Assembly (NCBI RefSeq): GCF_009687865.1
Contig: NZ_BLAE01000006.1
Location: 124,001 to 188,000, forward strand
Direction: 5' to 3'
Origin: Acrocarpospora macrocephala
Lineage (GTDB): Bacteria > Actinomycetota > Actinomycetes > Streptosporangiales > Streptosporangiaceae
Length of the DNA stretch: 64,000 bases
The translations under genes and the position numbers were made by a program. Positions 45,726-52,627 of this stretch are shown piece by piece. Within the stretch, counting starts at the first letter, position 1; each line of letters opens with the position of its first letter. The notes beneath the pieces were generated by a model that was not told the DNA's origin, did not search any database, and worked only from the letters and a program-made list of their open reading frames with translations.

Positions 45726-46269
45726 GACAGAGTGGGACCGCGACCTACTTCGCGATGCGCTAACGGAGATCATGAAAGCGGCCAACCTCAACCCGACCGG
45801 GGTGGGGGAACTGGCCGGCCGCGACAGGACCACAGCCCATCGCTGGCTCAAAGGGAAGAATCAGCCCAACGTGGACGCTGCAACTCGATTTGCCCGCGCA
45901 ATCGTTGTGCGCCACCCGGAATTGGCCGACCTTGTGAGCCGATTCCTGGCCGCCGCCGGGTACCCCGAGGGCAATCCCCCACCCGAACGCGCGAGTGCTT
46001 TGATGACCGAGGGAGACGCTGAGCGCGAAGCAATCGAGCGCCTCCGAGTGTCCGCCACAGCCGGAGGGAAGTCCCTCGGTGAGATCCTCGTCGAGCGCGG
46101 CCTGGCCGAACCGAAAGAGCTGAAGATCAGCGATCAGGTGCGCGGGGATTCCGTCGTCAGGAAGATCGAGCAGTCACCCAACATTCCTGACGACGAGAAG
46201 AACGACATCCTCAAGGATCTGGCCGAGCTCCGCCGGCAGACCTTCCGCGAGTACGGGATCGACGACTAG
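45718..46269 (+). CDS. Prophage repressor, XRE family
   Basis: 183 residues from GTG. HTTEWDRDLLRDALTEIMKA, NLNPTGVGELAGRDRTTAHR, WLKGKNQPNVDAATRFARAI (about 2-65) is a clear DNA-binding helix-turn-helix. The C-terminus (IERLRVSATAGGKSLGEILV, then NDILKDLAELRRQTFREYGI) has no peptidase motif, so it is not a LexA-type autocleaving repressor. Divergent from the Cro-like gene with shared operators. Candidate master repressor of the early operon. Confidence 0.75.
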   Translation: MHTTEWDRDLLRDALTEIMKAANLNPTGVGELAGRDRTTAHRWLKGKNQPNVDAATRFARAIVVRHPELADLVSRFLAAAGYPEGNPPPERASALMTEGDAEREAIERLRVSATAGGKSLGEILVERGLAEPKELKISDQVRGDSVVRKIEQSPNIPDDEKNDILKDLAELRRQTFREYGIDD

Positions 46270-46718
46270 TTTCCGAACGCCCTGAACGGACCCGTGTCAG
46301 CGATACCCAACGCCAGCTCGGCGTCCATGCGAGCTCGCGATGACGCCTGTGCCCCGATGCTGAGCCACTCGCGGCGGGTCAGGGTGTATTTGCGGGCTAC
46401 CGCCTCCATGTTCTCCCGGCTGGCCCGGCCGTCGGCTTCGATCAGCCCGCCCAGGTGGGCGTCGACCGCGGACACCTTCTCGCGGTTTGCCCGGCCCTGG
46501 CTCTCGATCGCGGCGATGATCCTCGCCACGCCGGTCCTGATGGCGATGAGGATGCGCAGCCCGATGCCGCAGAGCGCGAGGGTTCCGGCAGCCATCCCGG
46601 AGAGGAGTGCGAAGGTGGTGCCGAGGATGCCGAGGGTGAATTCGGCGATGGTGAGGGCCCCCGCCCCGATGGACAGGCGGACGAGGATTGTGGCGGTCGG
46701 GTGGCTGGCAACGTCCAC
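46266..46718 (-). CDS. Membrane protein, convergent with the repressor
   Basis: 150 residues. Two to three hydrophobic segments in the first half (VRLSIGAGALTIAEFTLGIL, TFALLSGMAAGTLALCGIGL, IAIRTGVARIIAAI) followed by a helical cytoplasmic part (NREKVSAVDAHLGGLIEADG, RASRENMEAVARKYTL). Its 3-prime end overlaps the repressor stop by four bases on the opposite strand. Could act in superinfection immunity; function unknown. Confidence 0.6.
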   Translation of the reverse strand: MDVASHPTATILVRLSIGAGALTIAEFTLGILGTTFALLSGMAAGTLALCGIGLRILIAIRTGVARIIAAIESQGRANREKVSAVDAHLGGLIEADGRASRENMEAVARKYTLTRREWLSIGAQASSRARMDAELALGIADTGPFRAFGN

Positions 46719-47202
46719 TGGTGGTGCCTTTCCGGTCCGGCGTCCCCGTGTGCCGGGCCCATAATCCGCGATCTACTTCCCAGGGTGAGATGGCGAGAAA
46801 TGTCCACTGTAGGTGCCCGTGTGCTCGATGTGAACCCGGTGTTGGACCGTTTCATAAGAGAAGCCAAGCGCTCTCACCTGCGTGTTCATCGGACATGCAC
46901 AGGGCGTAGTTGGGGTCCCAGGCTATTGCGTGGGTATGTCCGGATCTGCGTTTCGGAGCGCCACTATCCAGGTAAGGGAAATGTAACCGGTAGGTTAGCC
47001 TAAGTCAGATTGCGCAATTCGGCGAGCCTGCGACCATGCTAATAGGCCACTGAATAGAGGCTGACTAACGGTCCATAAACGAACGCTCGAATTGAAATCA
47101 AACGCGTCGAGGAAACGCCGGAACAAGCCAATCACGAGGGCGCCGAATGCTCTCGCGCGGAGATCTTCCGCAGCCGCCGGAGGAACTCCGGACATGACAA
47201 AA
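46719..47202. other. Gene-free region at the prophage right end
   Basis: No convincing open frame. The stretch about 46980-47100 is relatively AT-rich and may contain the promoter of the membrane protein at 46266 (minus strand). Frames that cross it have poor codon bias. Confidence 0.4.
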
Positions 47203-47230
47203 CCCCCGCCATCCGAGGATGGAACGGGGG
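47203..47230 (-). terminator. Strong terminator reading leftward from the tRNA-Arg fragment
   Basis: CCCCCG-CCATCC and GGATGG-CGGGGG form a stem of 12 pairs with two interior mismatches (47203-47230). On the minus strand TTTTGTC follows the stem. It stands about 120 bases below the tRNA-Arg 5-prime half, on the prophage side. Confidence 0.75.
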
Positions 47231-47286
47231 TCAACCTGCGGTGATGCGGCTCTGTGGAAGATCAAAGATTGAGCGTCTAATTCCAG

Positions 47287-47335
47287 TTGTACGTTGGTTG
47301 TGCCAGTCCCTGCGCACATGCTGTTTGTACGTTGG
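47287..47335. repeat. Paired 11-base repeats, candidate integrase arm sites
   Basis: TTGTACGTTGG occurs at 47287-47297 and again at 47325-47335, same direction, 38 bases apart. Short direct repeats a few helical turns from a tRNA break are typical of arm-type binding sites of tyrosine recombinases. Confidence 0.55.
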
Positions 47336-47348
47336 AAGTTATGATTTA

Positions 47349-47387
47349 ATCCGTAGTCAGATGCTCTATCCATTGAGCTACGGCCGC
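47349..47387 (-). pseudogene. tRNA-Arg(ACG) 5-prime half: prophage attachment junction
   Basis: Read on the minus strand from 47387: GCGGCCG, TA, a D arm (GCTC, AATGGATA, GAGC), A, TCTGA, CTACGGA. This is a normal tRNA-Arg with anticodon ACG down to the anticodon loop. The next bases do not resemble the TCAGA stem strand, variable loop, T arm or acceptor strand. The break at the anticodon loop is a favoured tyrosine-integrase site, so this is probably one junction (attR as drawn) of the prophage. A complete gene should exist at the other junction. Confidence 0.75.
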
Positions 47388-47845
47388 CTGCTTGCTGCCT
47401 CTGAGCGGCTTGTCGTCGGCAACGGATCCAACTGTACCAGTCGGGTGCGCCTGATCGAGCCAATTATCCCGTGGGCCGCGCCCTCTCGCGGCGAGGCTGT
47501 CGATCTTCTTGGGAGTCGTCGGCCAGGGGTGTGATCTGGGGAAGGGCAAGCACTTGGACGCGCCAGGGCGGGCGGGCGGTTGCGCGGCTTGGGGGCTGAT
47601 TGCGTCGCCGCGGTGGGGAGGGCGTCTCGGAGGGTGATGTACGACTCGTCCGAGTTGCGGAGGGGGCGGATGGCCAGGTCTTCGAAGGTGGATGGCGTGT
47701 TGACGTGCTGGTGGGCCTTGAGGGATGTGATCGTTTATCGGTTTTGGGGTTTGGGGGGCGGGTTGGGTGGGGGACGGGTTAGTTGCCCCTGCCAAGAAGG
47801 GTCAAAGATCTCAGCGGATGGGCGTGGAGTGCAATTGCTTGGGCA
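47388..47845. other. Gene-free region with a G-quadruplex motif
   Basis: No open frame with credible coding bias. On the plus strand 47746-47778 has six runs of three or more G separated by one to three bases, a strong quadruplex candidate just upstream of the histidine-kinase remnant at 47846. Confidence 0.45.
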
Positions 47846-48406
47846 ATGAAAAGGGACATAACCACCCAATCTCACCCGATGGGGCTGATGCTGATGAACC
47901 TGGGCATCGTCGTTACGGCTGCGTTTTTTCTTGTGGTGTTGTTCGTCGTGCAGGCTGTACGGCGGCGGCGGGTGGATATTGAGACGGAGCGGGTCCTGGC
48001 TGAGATGGTCGAGGGGACGCTGGGGGCCGATGGGCGAGGGCTCGGGGATGCGGTGATCTTGCTGGAGCGGTCTCGGCAGGCGGGGCTGGCGGCGCGGCTG
48101 CATGTGTCGGGGGCGCAGAGGCCGTTGCCGCGGAGTGTGGATCTGGCGGGGTATCGCATTGTTCAGGAGGCTTTGACGAATGCCCTCGAGCATGGGACGG
48201 ATACGGCCACGGTGATCATCGGGTATCAGCCGAGTGCGATCACGCTTACGGTTGACAGTCCGGTTGGCGGGAGGCCCACCCGGCATTCTGGGGTGAAGCG
48301 GATGCGGGAACGGGCTACGCCGGTGGGCGGGACGGTGCAGGTGGGACCGTATGCGGGGGGCTGGCGCGTGTACGCGTATCTGCCAACCGAGCTTACCCCG
48401 TCGTGA
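47846..48406 (+). pseudogene. Truncated histidine kinase lacking the H-box
   Basis: About 186 residues from ATG 47846. One membrane segment (LMNLGIVVTAAFFLVVLFVV) is followed by a short linker and an ATPase domain: SVDLAGYRIVQEALTNALEH (N-box) and a degenerate G region VKRMRERATPVGGTVQVGPY. The dimerisation/His domain that should stand before this is missing. The same ATPase segment occurs intact in the kinase at 49046. It may be a remnant of an internal deletion or a dominant-negative partner. Confidence 0.6.
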
Positions 48407-48944
48407 CCTGGTCCTTCTTTGGCCAGAGGGTGTAGCTGATCGGCCAGATCGCGGCGATGAGGGGGACTTTCAGCGCGCCGAGCATGAAGGCGGACAGGGC
48501 TTCTGTCCGTGCATCATCTCCAACCATCACGATCGCGGCGAAGAGGAGTCCGCAGGCGATGCCGTACGCGAGGACGATTCTCAGCCAGAAGCCCCATTCG
48601 TAGCGGATGCGCGCGGAGCCGCCCGACGGTGGCTTCCAGGGCGGCGGGCCGCCGGCGAAACGGTGGGCGACATGTGCGTCGACCCACTGGATTGTCCGGT
48701 GGCCGAACACCACGGAATACGCGAGGTACGTCGCCGCGAGCCCATGCTGCCAGGTCGCCACGGCTCCGGAACGCATGTCGATCACGCCTGCCACCAGCAG
48801 CACCACATCGATCAGCGGAACGCATAGCAGCACGATTGCGCTCACGCGGGACAACCGCAGGCCGTATCGGGCGATCAGGCCGAGGCCGAGGAACACCCAG
48901 AAGCCGATCTCGCACGCGATGATCAGTGCCAGCATGCCGGACAC
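48393..48944 (-). CDS. Integral membrane protein (183 aa)
   Basis: 183 residues with four to five membrane segments (LALIIACEIGFWVFLGLGLI, VSAIVLLCVPLIDVVLLVAG, GIACGLLFAAIVMVG among them). The region around WQHGLAATYLAYSVVFGHRT and IQWVDAHV is conserved in actinobacterial proteins of this size that are often found beside two-component or transporter genes. Function unknown. Its 3-prime end overlaps the kinase remnant by 14 bases. Confidence 0.65.
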   Translation of the reverse strand: MSGMLALIIACEIGFWVFLGLGLIARYGLRLSRVSAIVLLCVPLIDVVLLVAGVIDMRSGAVATWQHGLAATYLAYSVVFGHRTIQWVDAHVAHRFAGGPPPWKPPSGGSARIRYEWGFWLRIVLAYGIACGLLFAAIVMVGDDARTEALSAFMLGALKVPLIAAIWPISYTLWPKKDQVTTG

Positions 48945-49045
48945 CTCCTTGATTCCATCGTGGGTGCCCGGCCTCCTGTAGTCCTCGTCAACGTGAACGA
49001 ACCGGGATACATCCTTCGATGTACGCCTGATGATGAGATAGAGGC

Positions 49046-50179
49046 ATGGCTCCCCTCCGGCAGGACACCTGGATGGCCGGCGTGTTCTTCATCGCCGGTC
49101 TTGTCCTGCTCGCCGCGGGTGTGTTCATCCCGAGAGCGACGCCGCCGAGCCTGCTCATCGGACCGCTCGCGATCAGCTGCGCCGGCATCGCGCTACGCCG
49201 CCGGGCGCCGATCCTCACCCTCGTGCTGGGATTTGTCTCCCTATTGGGCGACATCCTCCTCGGCCCTTCCCTGGGCACAGTCCTGATATTTACCGACAAC
49301 ATCTATGCCGCCGCCCTGTACGGCCCTGCGCCGCTGTCCCGCGCGCTTCTCCGGATCACTCCGGTGATCACGCTCGTGATCGGCGCGGCCGCCGGATATG
49401 CCGCCCAGGATTGGCGGGCGATCGCGATCGTGGGCGTTCAGGCCGGCCTGATCGGAATCGGCCCGGTGATCACAGCGGTCATCGTTCGCCAGCATCGTGA
49501 CCAGGCTGAGGCCGAGCGGACCCGGGCGGAGCAGATCGCCCGGTTGGCCGAACTCGACCAGCAATTGGCGATCACCGCCGAGCGCACGCGAATGGCCCGG
49601 GAGCTCCACGACCTAGTCGCCAATCATTTCAGCGCGATCGCCATCCAGTCGTCGGGGGTGCTCTCCCGCTCGGACCTGGAACCCCGGGCCGTACAGGCGA
49701 TCTTGGAGTCAATCAGGGAGAACAGCGTTCAGGGGATGGCGGAGATGCGCGCCATGATCGGCCTGCTTCGTGCGGAGACGCCAGATCAGGACGAACCGAC
49801 GCGGCGCAGGCTCGCCGACGCCGGGGACCTGATCGAACGATCGGGACTTCGGGCCACGCTCACGGTCAACGGTTCGGCTCGCGATCTGCCCGCCGCTGTC
49901 GATCTCGCCGCCTATCGGATCCTTCAGGAATCCCTGACGAATGCCCTCAAGCACGGTACGGCTCCCGCCGACGTCACCCTCGATTATGGTCCGAACATGG
50001 TCATCGTGACCGTCGACAATCCGGTCGGCGATCATCACCCGATCCTGCCGGGGGCAGGGGCGGGGCTGGTCGGGATGCGGGAACGCGCCACGCTCATCGG
50101 GGGCGCGTTCGAGGCGGGGCCGTACCTGAACGGCTGGCGGGTCCGCGCCGAGCTGCCCCTTCCGGAGGAGACGCCATGA
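49046..50179 (+). CDS. NarL-family sensor histidine kinase
   Basis: 377 residues. Five hydrophobic segments in the first 155 residues form the membrane sensor. A coiled linker leads to the H-box ERTRMARELHDLVANHF with His 188, a HisKA_3-type dimerisation domain, and an ATPase with N-box ESLTNALKHG (Asn about 298) and MRERATLIGG. Overlaps the response regulator by four bases, so they form one operon and a cognate pair. Stimulus unknown; a membrane signal is likely. Confidence 0.9.
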   Translation: MAPLRQDTWMAGVFFIAGLVLLAAGVFIPRATPPSLLIGPLAISCAGIALRRRAPILTLVLGFVSLLGDILLGPSLGTVLIFTDNIYAAALYGPAPLSRALLRITPVITLVIGAAAGYAAQDWRAIAIVGVQAGLIGIGPVITAVIVRQHRDQAEAERTRAEQIARLAELDQQLAITAERTRMARELHDLVANHFSAIAIQSSGVLSRSDLEPRAVQAILESIRENSVQGMAEMRAMIGLLRAETPDQDEPTRRRLADAGDLIERSGLRATLTVNGSARDLPAAVDLAAYRILQESLTNALKHGTAPADVTLDYGPNMVIVTVDNPVGDHHPILPGAGAGLVGMRERATLIGGAFEAGPYLNGWRVRAELPLPEETP

Positions 50180-50793
50180 TCAGGGTGCTGGTCGCGGACG
50201 ATCACGCAGCCGTGCGCGCGGGGCTGCTGCTGATTCTGGGTGGAGCTTCCGACATTGAGGTGATCGGTGAGGCGGCGGATGGGCGTACCGCGGTGGACAT
50301 GGCCCTCGAAATGCGGCCAGATGTCGTGCTCATGGACATACGCATGCCGCGCTTGGACGGAATCGCGGCCACGGCGGAACTGAACGGCGTCGCGGACGTG
50401 ATCATCCTGACCACGTTCGACCAGGATGAGTATGTTTTCGGTGCCCTCCGTGCGGGAGCTGCGGGGTTTCTGCTCAAGAACGCCGACGCGGACACGCTCG
50501 TCCAGGCCGTGCGGCTGGTCGCGCGTGGCGACGGTCTCATCTCGCCGTCGATCACCCGGCGGCTTATCAGCGCTTTCGCCCAGACGCGTACGGCAGAGCG
50601 ACCCGAACCCGAAGGACTCACCGCCCGCGAACGGGAAGTCCTCGAATGCCTCGGCCGAGGGCTGTCGAACGCGGAGATAGCCCGCGAGCTGGACATCGCC
50701 GAGCCGACAGCGAAGACGCACGTCAGCCGGGTGCTCACGAAACTCGGCTTGCAAAGCCGGGCGCAGGCAGCGGCGTACTACGCGGGAATGTAG
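50176..50793 (+). CDS. NarL/LuxR-family response regulator
   Basis: 205 residues. Receiver domain with acidic pocket (VLVADDH), phospho-acceptor Asp 54 in LMDIRMP, Thr in ILTTFD and Lys in FLLKNAD. C-terminal LuxR helix-turn-helix (LTAREREVLECLGRGLSNAE, IARELDIAEPTAKTHVSRVL). Pairs with the kinase upstream. A terminator hairpin lies about 40 bases downstream. Confidence 0.92.
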   Translation: MIRVLVADDHAAVRAGLLLILGGASDIEVIGEAADGRTAVDMALEMRPDVVLMDIRMPRLDGIAATAELNGVADVIILTTFDQDEYVFGALRAGAAGFLLKNADADTLVQAVRLVARGDGLISPSITRRLISAFAQTRTAERPEPEGLTAREREVLECLGRGLSNAEIARELDIAEPTAKTHVSRVLTKLGLQSRAQAAAYYAGM

Positions 50794-50835
50794 TGTCCCG
50801 GCAACACGACGCCTTCGACCTCGTAGAGCGACGGC

Positions 50836-50867
50836 GACCCCCGGGACCTGCCCTGGGCCCGGGGGTC
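50836..50867 (+). terminator. Terminator of the two-component operon
   Basis: GACCCCCGGG (50836-50845) and CCCGGGGGTC (50858-50867) make a perfect 10-bp stem 43 bases after the response-regulator stop. The downstream T content is modest (TGAAGTTTCC). Confidence 0.65.
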
Positions 50868-50923
50868 TGAAGTTTCCGTCATATAGGACGTCAGCTCGTT
50901 TAAGAATGCTGGTCAGTCTAAAG

Positions 50924-50996
50924 AGATCGTGCTCTTCCTATTAAGCTAGGGGCGCATGTGGAGCACCCCGCGGGAATCGAACCCGCACCCCGACCT
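50924..50996 (-). tRNA. Candidate circularly permuted tRNA, second of two
   Basis: Minus strand. First come the anticodon-stem 3-prime strand AGGTCG (50996-50991), variable GGGT, T arm GCGGG-TTCGATT-CCCGC (50986-50970) and acceptor 3-prime strand GGGGTGC (50969-50963) followed by TCCA, a possible discriminator plus encoded CCA. After three further bases come acceptor 5-prime GCGCCCC (50955-50949), TA, D arm GCTT-AATAGGAA-GAGC, A, and anticodon-stem 5-prime strand CGATCT (50929-50924). Acceptor pairing is 7 of 7 with one G-U, anticodon pairing 6 of 6 with one G-U. The anticodon cannot be assigned because the loop is the break point. Confidence 0.65.
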
Positions 50997-51009
50997 GCTC
51001 TGTCAACAT

Positions 51010-51945
51010 TCAATTGTTCTGGCGCCCGACGGATAATGCTGAATCTGGAGCGAGAGCCTGAGATTGAACGGCTGCCTCTACCATTGGGCTACTCCGGCGT
51101 GAGTTCCGGAGTCGGGGATCGAACCCGAACTTTTCACCGTGGTTCAGTTTCAGCTTCATTTTCAGCTTGCGCTCCTCGCGCACCCGCTCTCGCGAACGGG
51201 GGTCCATGACGTGCCAGCCCAGCAGGTAGCCGAACAGCGCCTCGCCGACCCGCTGGTCGACGATCTCGGTGCCGTTGGCCTCCTCGCGGGCATACTTGAC
51301 GGCTTCCTGAAGTTTGACGACGCGGGCCAGTAACTCGTTCACCCGGCGCTGCGGAACCGCGCCGGAGAAGCCGACCTTGGTCCAGTAGCCGACGATGACG
51401 TCCTCGTTGTAGACCTGCACCTGCGCCGGGTGTTTCTCCGTCGCGGCGACCAGGACGTGGTTGCGCGGCACCTTCTTGGTCCGCGTCGTCTTCACCGGCT
51501 CGGTTCGCCAAGAATCGGTGTTCTCGTCGCGCGCCCAGCTCTCGGACGGATCCAGCGTCGGCAGCCGTGAAATGAAATTGTGCAGGTCGACGAGCTGCTT
51601 CTCCAGAAACAGCAGGTACGTCACCGGCACGTCGGGCACCAGCACGACCCCGTCGATCTTCACGTCGGCCTTCGCCGAGCAGTTCGCGACATCCTTGGTC
51701 GCGGTCACGTCGAAGAGCCGGGTCAGCGTCACCGTCACATCCGTGAGCACCTGCTCGGCCTGCACCTGCACCCGCGTCGACTCCGGCGGAAGCTGCTCGC
51801 CCTCATCGTCGATCGGCTGGTACGTCCGGGAGATGCCGGACAGCAGCGGAGGCTTGTTGATCAGGTTGTGCGCGTCGGCCACCTTACGCTGGACGTCGGA
51901 TTTGACGCCCTTCTCCACGGCGAGGATCTGGTTGAGCTTGGTCAC
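51010..51945 (-). CDS. Conserved actinobacterial protein of unknown function, upstream of permuted tRNAs
   Basis: 311 residues. The first 270 are well structured: MTKLNQILAVEKGVKSDVQR, LLSGISRTYQPIDDEGEQLP, LTRLFDVTATKDVANCSAKA, VPVTYLLFLEKQLVDLHNFI, VKTTRTKKVPRNHVLVAATE and GYWTKVGFSGAVPQRRVNEL. I recall proteins of this kind as hypothetical proteins in actinobacteria but no function. The last 40-50 residues coincide with the first permuted tRNA and look like incidental coding of RNA sequence. The natural C-terminus is probably near KLKMKLKLNHGE (about 51140). Whether it takes part in tRNA maturation is only a hypothesis from position. Confidence 0.75.
   Translation of the reverse strand: MTKLNQILAVEKGVKSDVQRKVADAHNLINKPPLLSGISRTYQPIDDEGEQLPPESTRVQVQAEQVLTDVTVTLTRLFDVTATKDVANCSAKADVKIDGVVLVPDVPVTYLLFLEKQLVDLHNFISRLPTLDPSESWARDENTDSWRTEPVKTTRTKKVPRNHVLVAATEKHPAQVQVYNEDVIVGYWTKVGFSGAVPQRRVNELLARVVKLQEAVKYAREEANGTEIVDQRVGEALFGYLLGWHVMDPRSRERVREERKLKMKLKLNHGEKFGFDPRLRNSRRSSPMVEAAVQSQALAPDSALSVGRQNN
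51068..51140 (-). tRNA. Candidate circularly permuted tRNA, first of two
   Basis: Minus strand. The upstream part has ACGGT (51140-51136), a 7-base variable region, T arm TCGGG-TTCGATC-CCCGA (51128-51112) and acceptor 3-prime strand CTCCGGA (51111-51105). After a 6-base linker come GCCGGAG (51098-51092), TA, a D arm with GCCC-AATGGTAGA-GGC, A and GCCGT (51072-51068). Six of seven acceptor pairs and all five anticodon-stem pairs form (one G-U). No CCA is encoded. It lies inside the reading frame of the gene at 51010. Confidence 0.65.
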
Positions 51946-52110
51946 GGCACGACCGTAGCGGTAAGAGACGACATTTCACACCTCAATATCTGTAGGGGGA
52001 CACCCGAGCCCCTCGGACTCCGCGCTGGGCTGCAGAGTAATTGCTATCAGCCGCGACCGACAGAACCACTTGGCCTCGCGTTCCAGGCTAAAGTGGCCCT
52101 CTCGGGCAAG

Positions 52111-52189
52111 TGCAGGAGGATGGATTCGAACCACCACAGCAATGCGTCCGGGTTACAACCGAATGAGCTCACCAGTGCTCAGCTCCTGC
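52111..52189 (-). tRNA. tRNA with apparent anticodon GTA
   Basis: Acceptor GCAGGAG and CTCCTGC pair fully; D arm GAGC-ACTGGTGA-GCTC; anticodon arm TTCGG-TTGTAAC-CCGGA (one G-U) gives GTA (Tyr); an 11-base variable region; T arm GGTGG-TTCGAAT-CCATC. Bases 8-9 are CT rather than the usual T-purine, and the variable region is shorter than in standard bacterial tRNA-Tyr. No CCA is encoded. Probably an accessory tRNA of a mobile cluster. Confidence 0.6.
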
Positions 52190-52201
52190 TGGAATACCAC
52201 G

Positions 52202-52276
52202 TCCAGGCGGCAGATTCGAACCTGCGATACTCCTGCTCCCAAAGCAGGCGGGCTGACCAAACTGCCCCACACCCGG
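52202..52276 (-). tRNA. tRNA-Pro(TGG) with shortened T arm
   Basis: Acceptor CCGGGTG and CGCCTGG pair with two wobbles; D arm GGGC..GCCC; anticodon arm CCTGC-TTTGGGA-GCAGG gives TGG (Pro). The T arm reads GCAG-GTTCGAAT-CTGC, four pairs and an eight-base loop, as if one C had been lost from a normal GCAGG...CCTGC stem. No CCA is encoded. It may be functional but atypical. Confidence 0.7.
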
Positions 52277-52627
52277 TTTACCGTTCCGGCATAAGAACGG
52301 TAACAAGGATGCTTTCCAGCATTCATCTGATTTTCGGGAATTACGCTGCCGGACGGCGGGCTCAGGATTCTGTCGGTGGCGGGTGTTGAGCGTCACTGGT
52401 CATGAGCACGGTGCGTCGCTCCCGGTGAGCATCATCACTGCAATATGTCCTGACCCATAATCGCCAGTCATGCTCATGCCGACGCTATGATGCTCGTCGT
52501 GGCGGTAGCCAGCGCCCAATTGCACGGCGTGTGCTGTCGTCGACGCTGCGCTCTTCGCGGCAGATTAGTGCGCGTTATATGTGGGGTGCAACAGTTCCCG
52601 ACTTGTTGGGGTAGAGCTGATGGATTG
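52277..52627. other. Gene-free region upstream of the tRNA pair
   Basis: No credible coding frame. The segment 52277-52320 is the leader of the leftward tRNAs. The rest shows no repeat, hairpin or motif that I can support. Confidence 0.4.

Noticed and set aside
1-47350. CRISPR array or anti-CRISPR genes
   Set aside because: No regularly spaced repeats and no recognisable anti-CRISPR protein family were seen.
47098-47463. Open frame beginning near the tRNA-Arg fragment and including SSMDRASDYG
   Set aside because: That peptide is the well-known translation artefact of tRNA-Arg sequence; the rest of the frame covers the terminator and repeats and has no coding bias.
50924-51140. Assigning suppressor anticodons TCA and TTA to the permuted tRNAs
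   Set aside because: These triplets appear after the anticodon-stem strands only if the loop is read straight into the trailer; the loop is the break point, so the true anticodon is not determined.
51961-52110. Possible third permuted tRNA or tRNA half (GCCACTT, TA, GCCT..AGGC)
   Set aside because: A D-arm-like hairpin is present but no T arm or matching acceptor strand could be found on either side.
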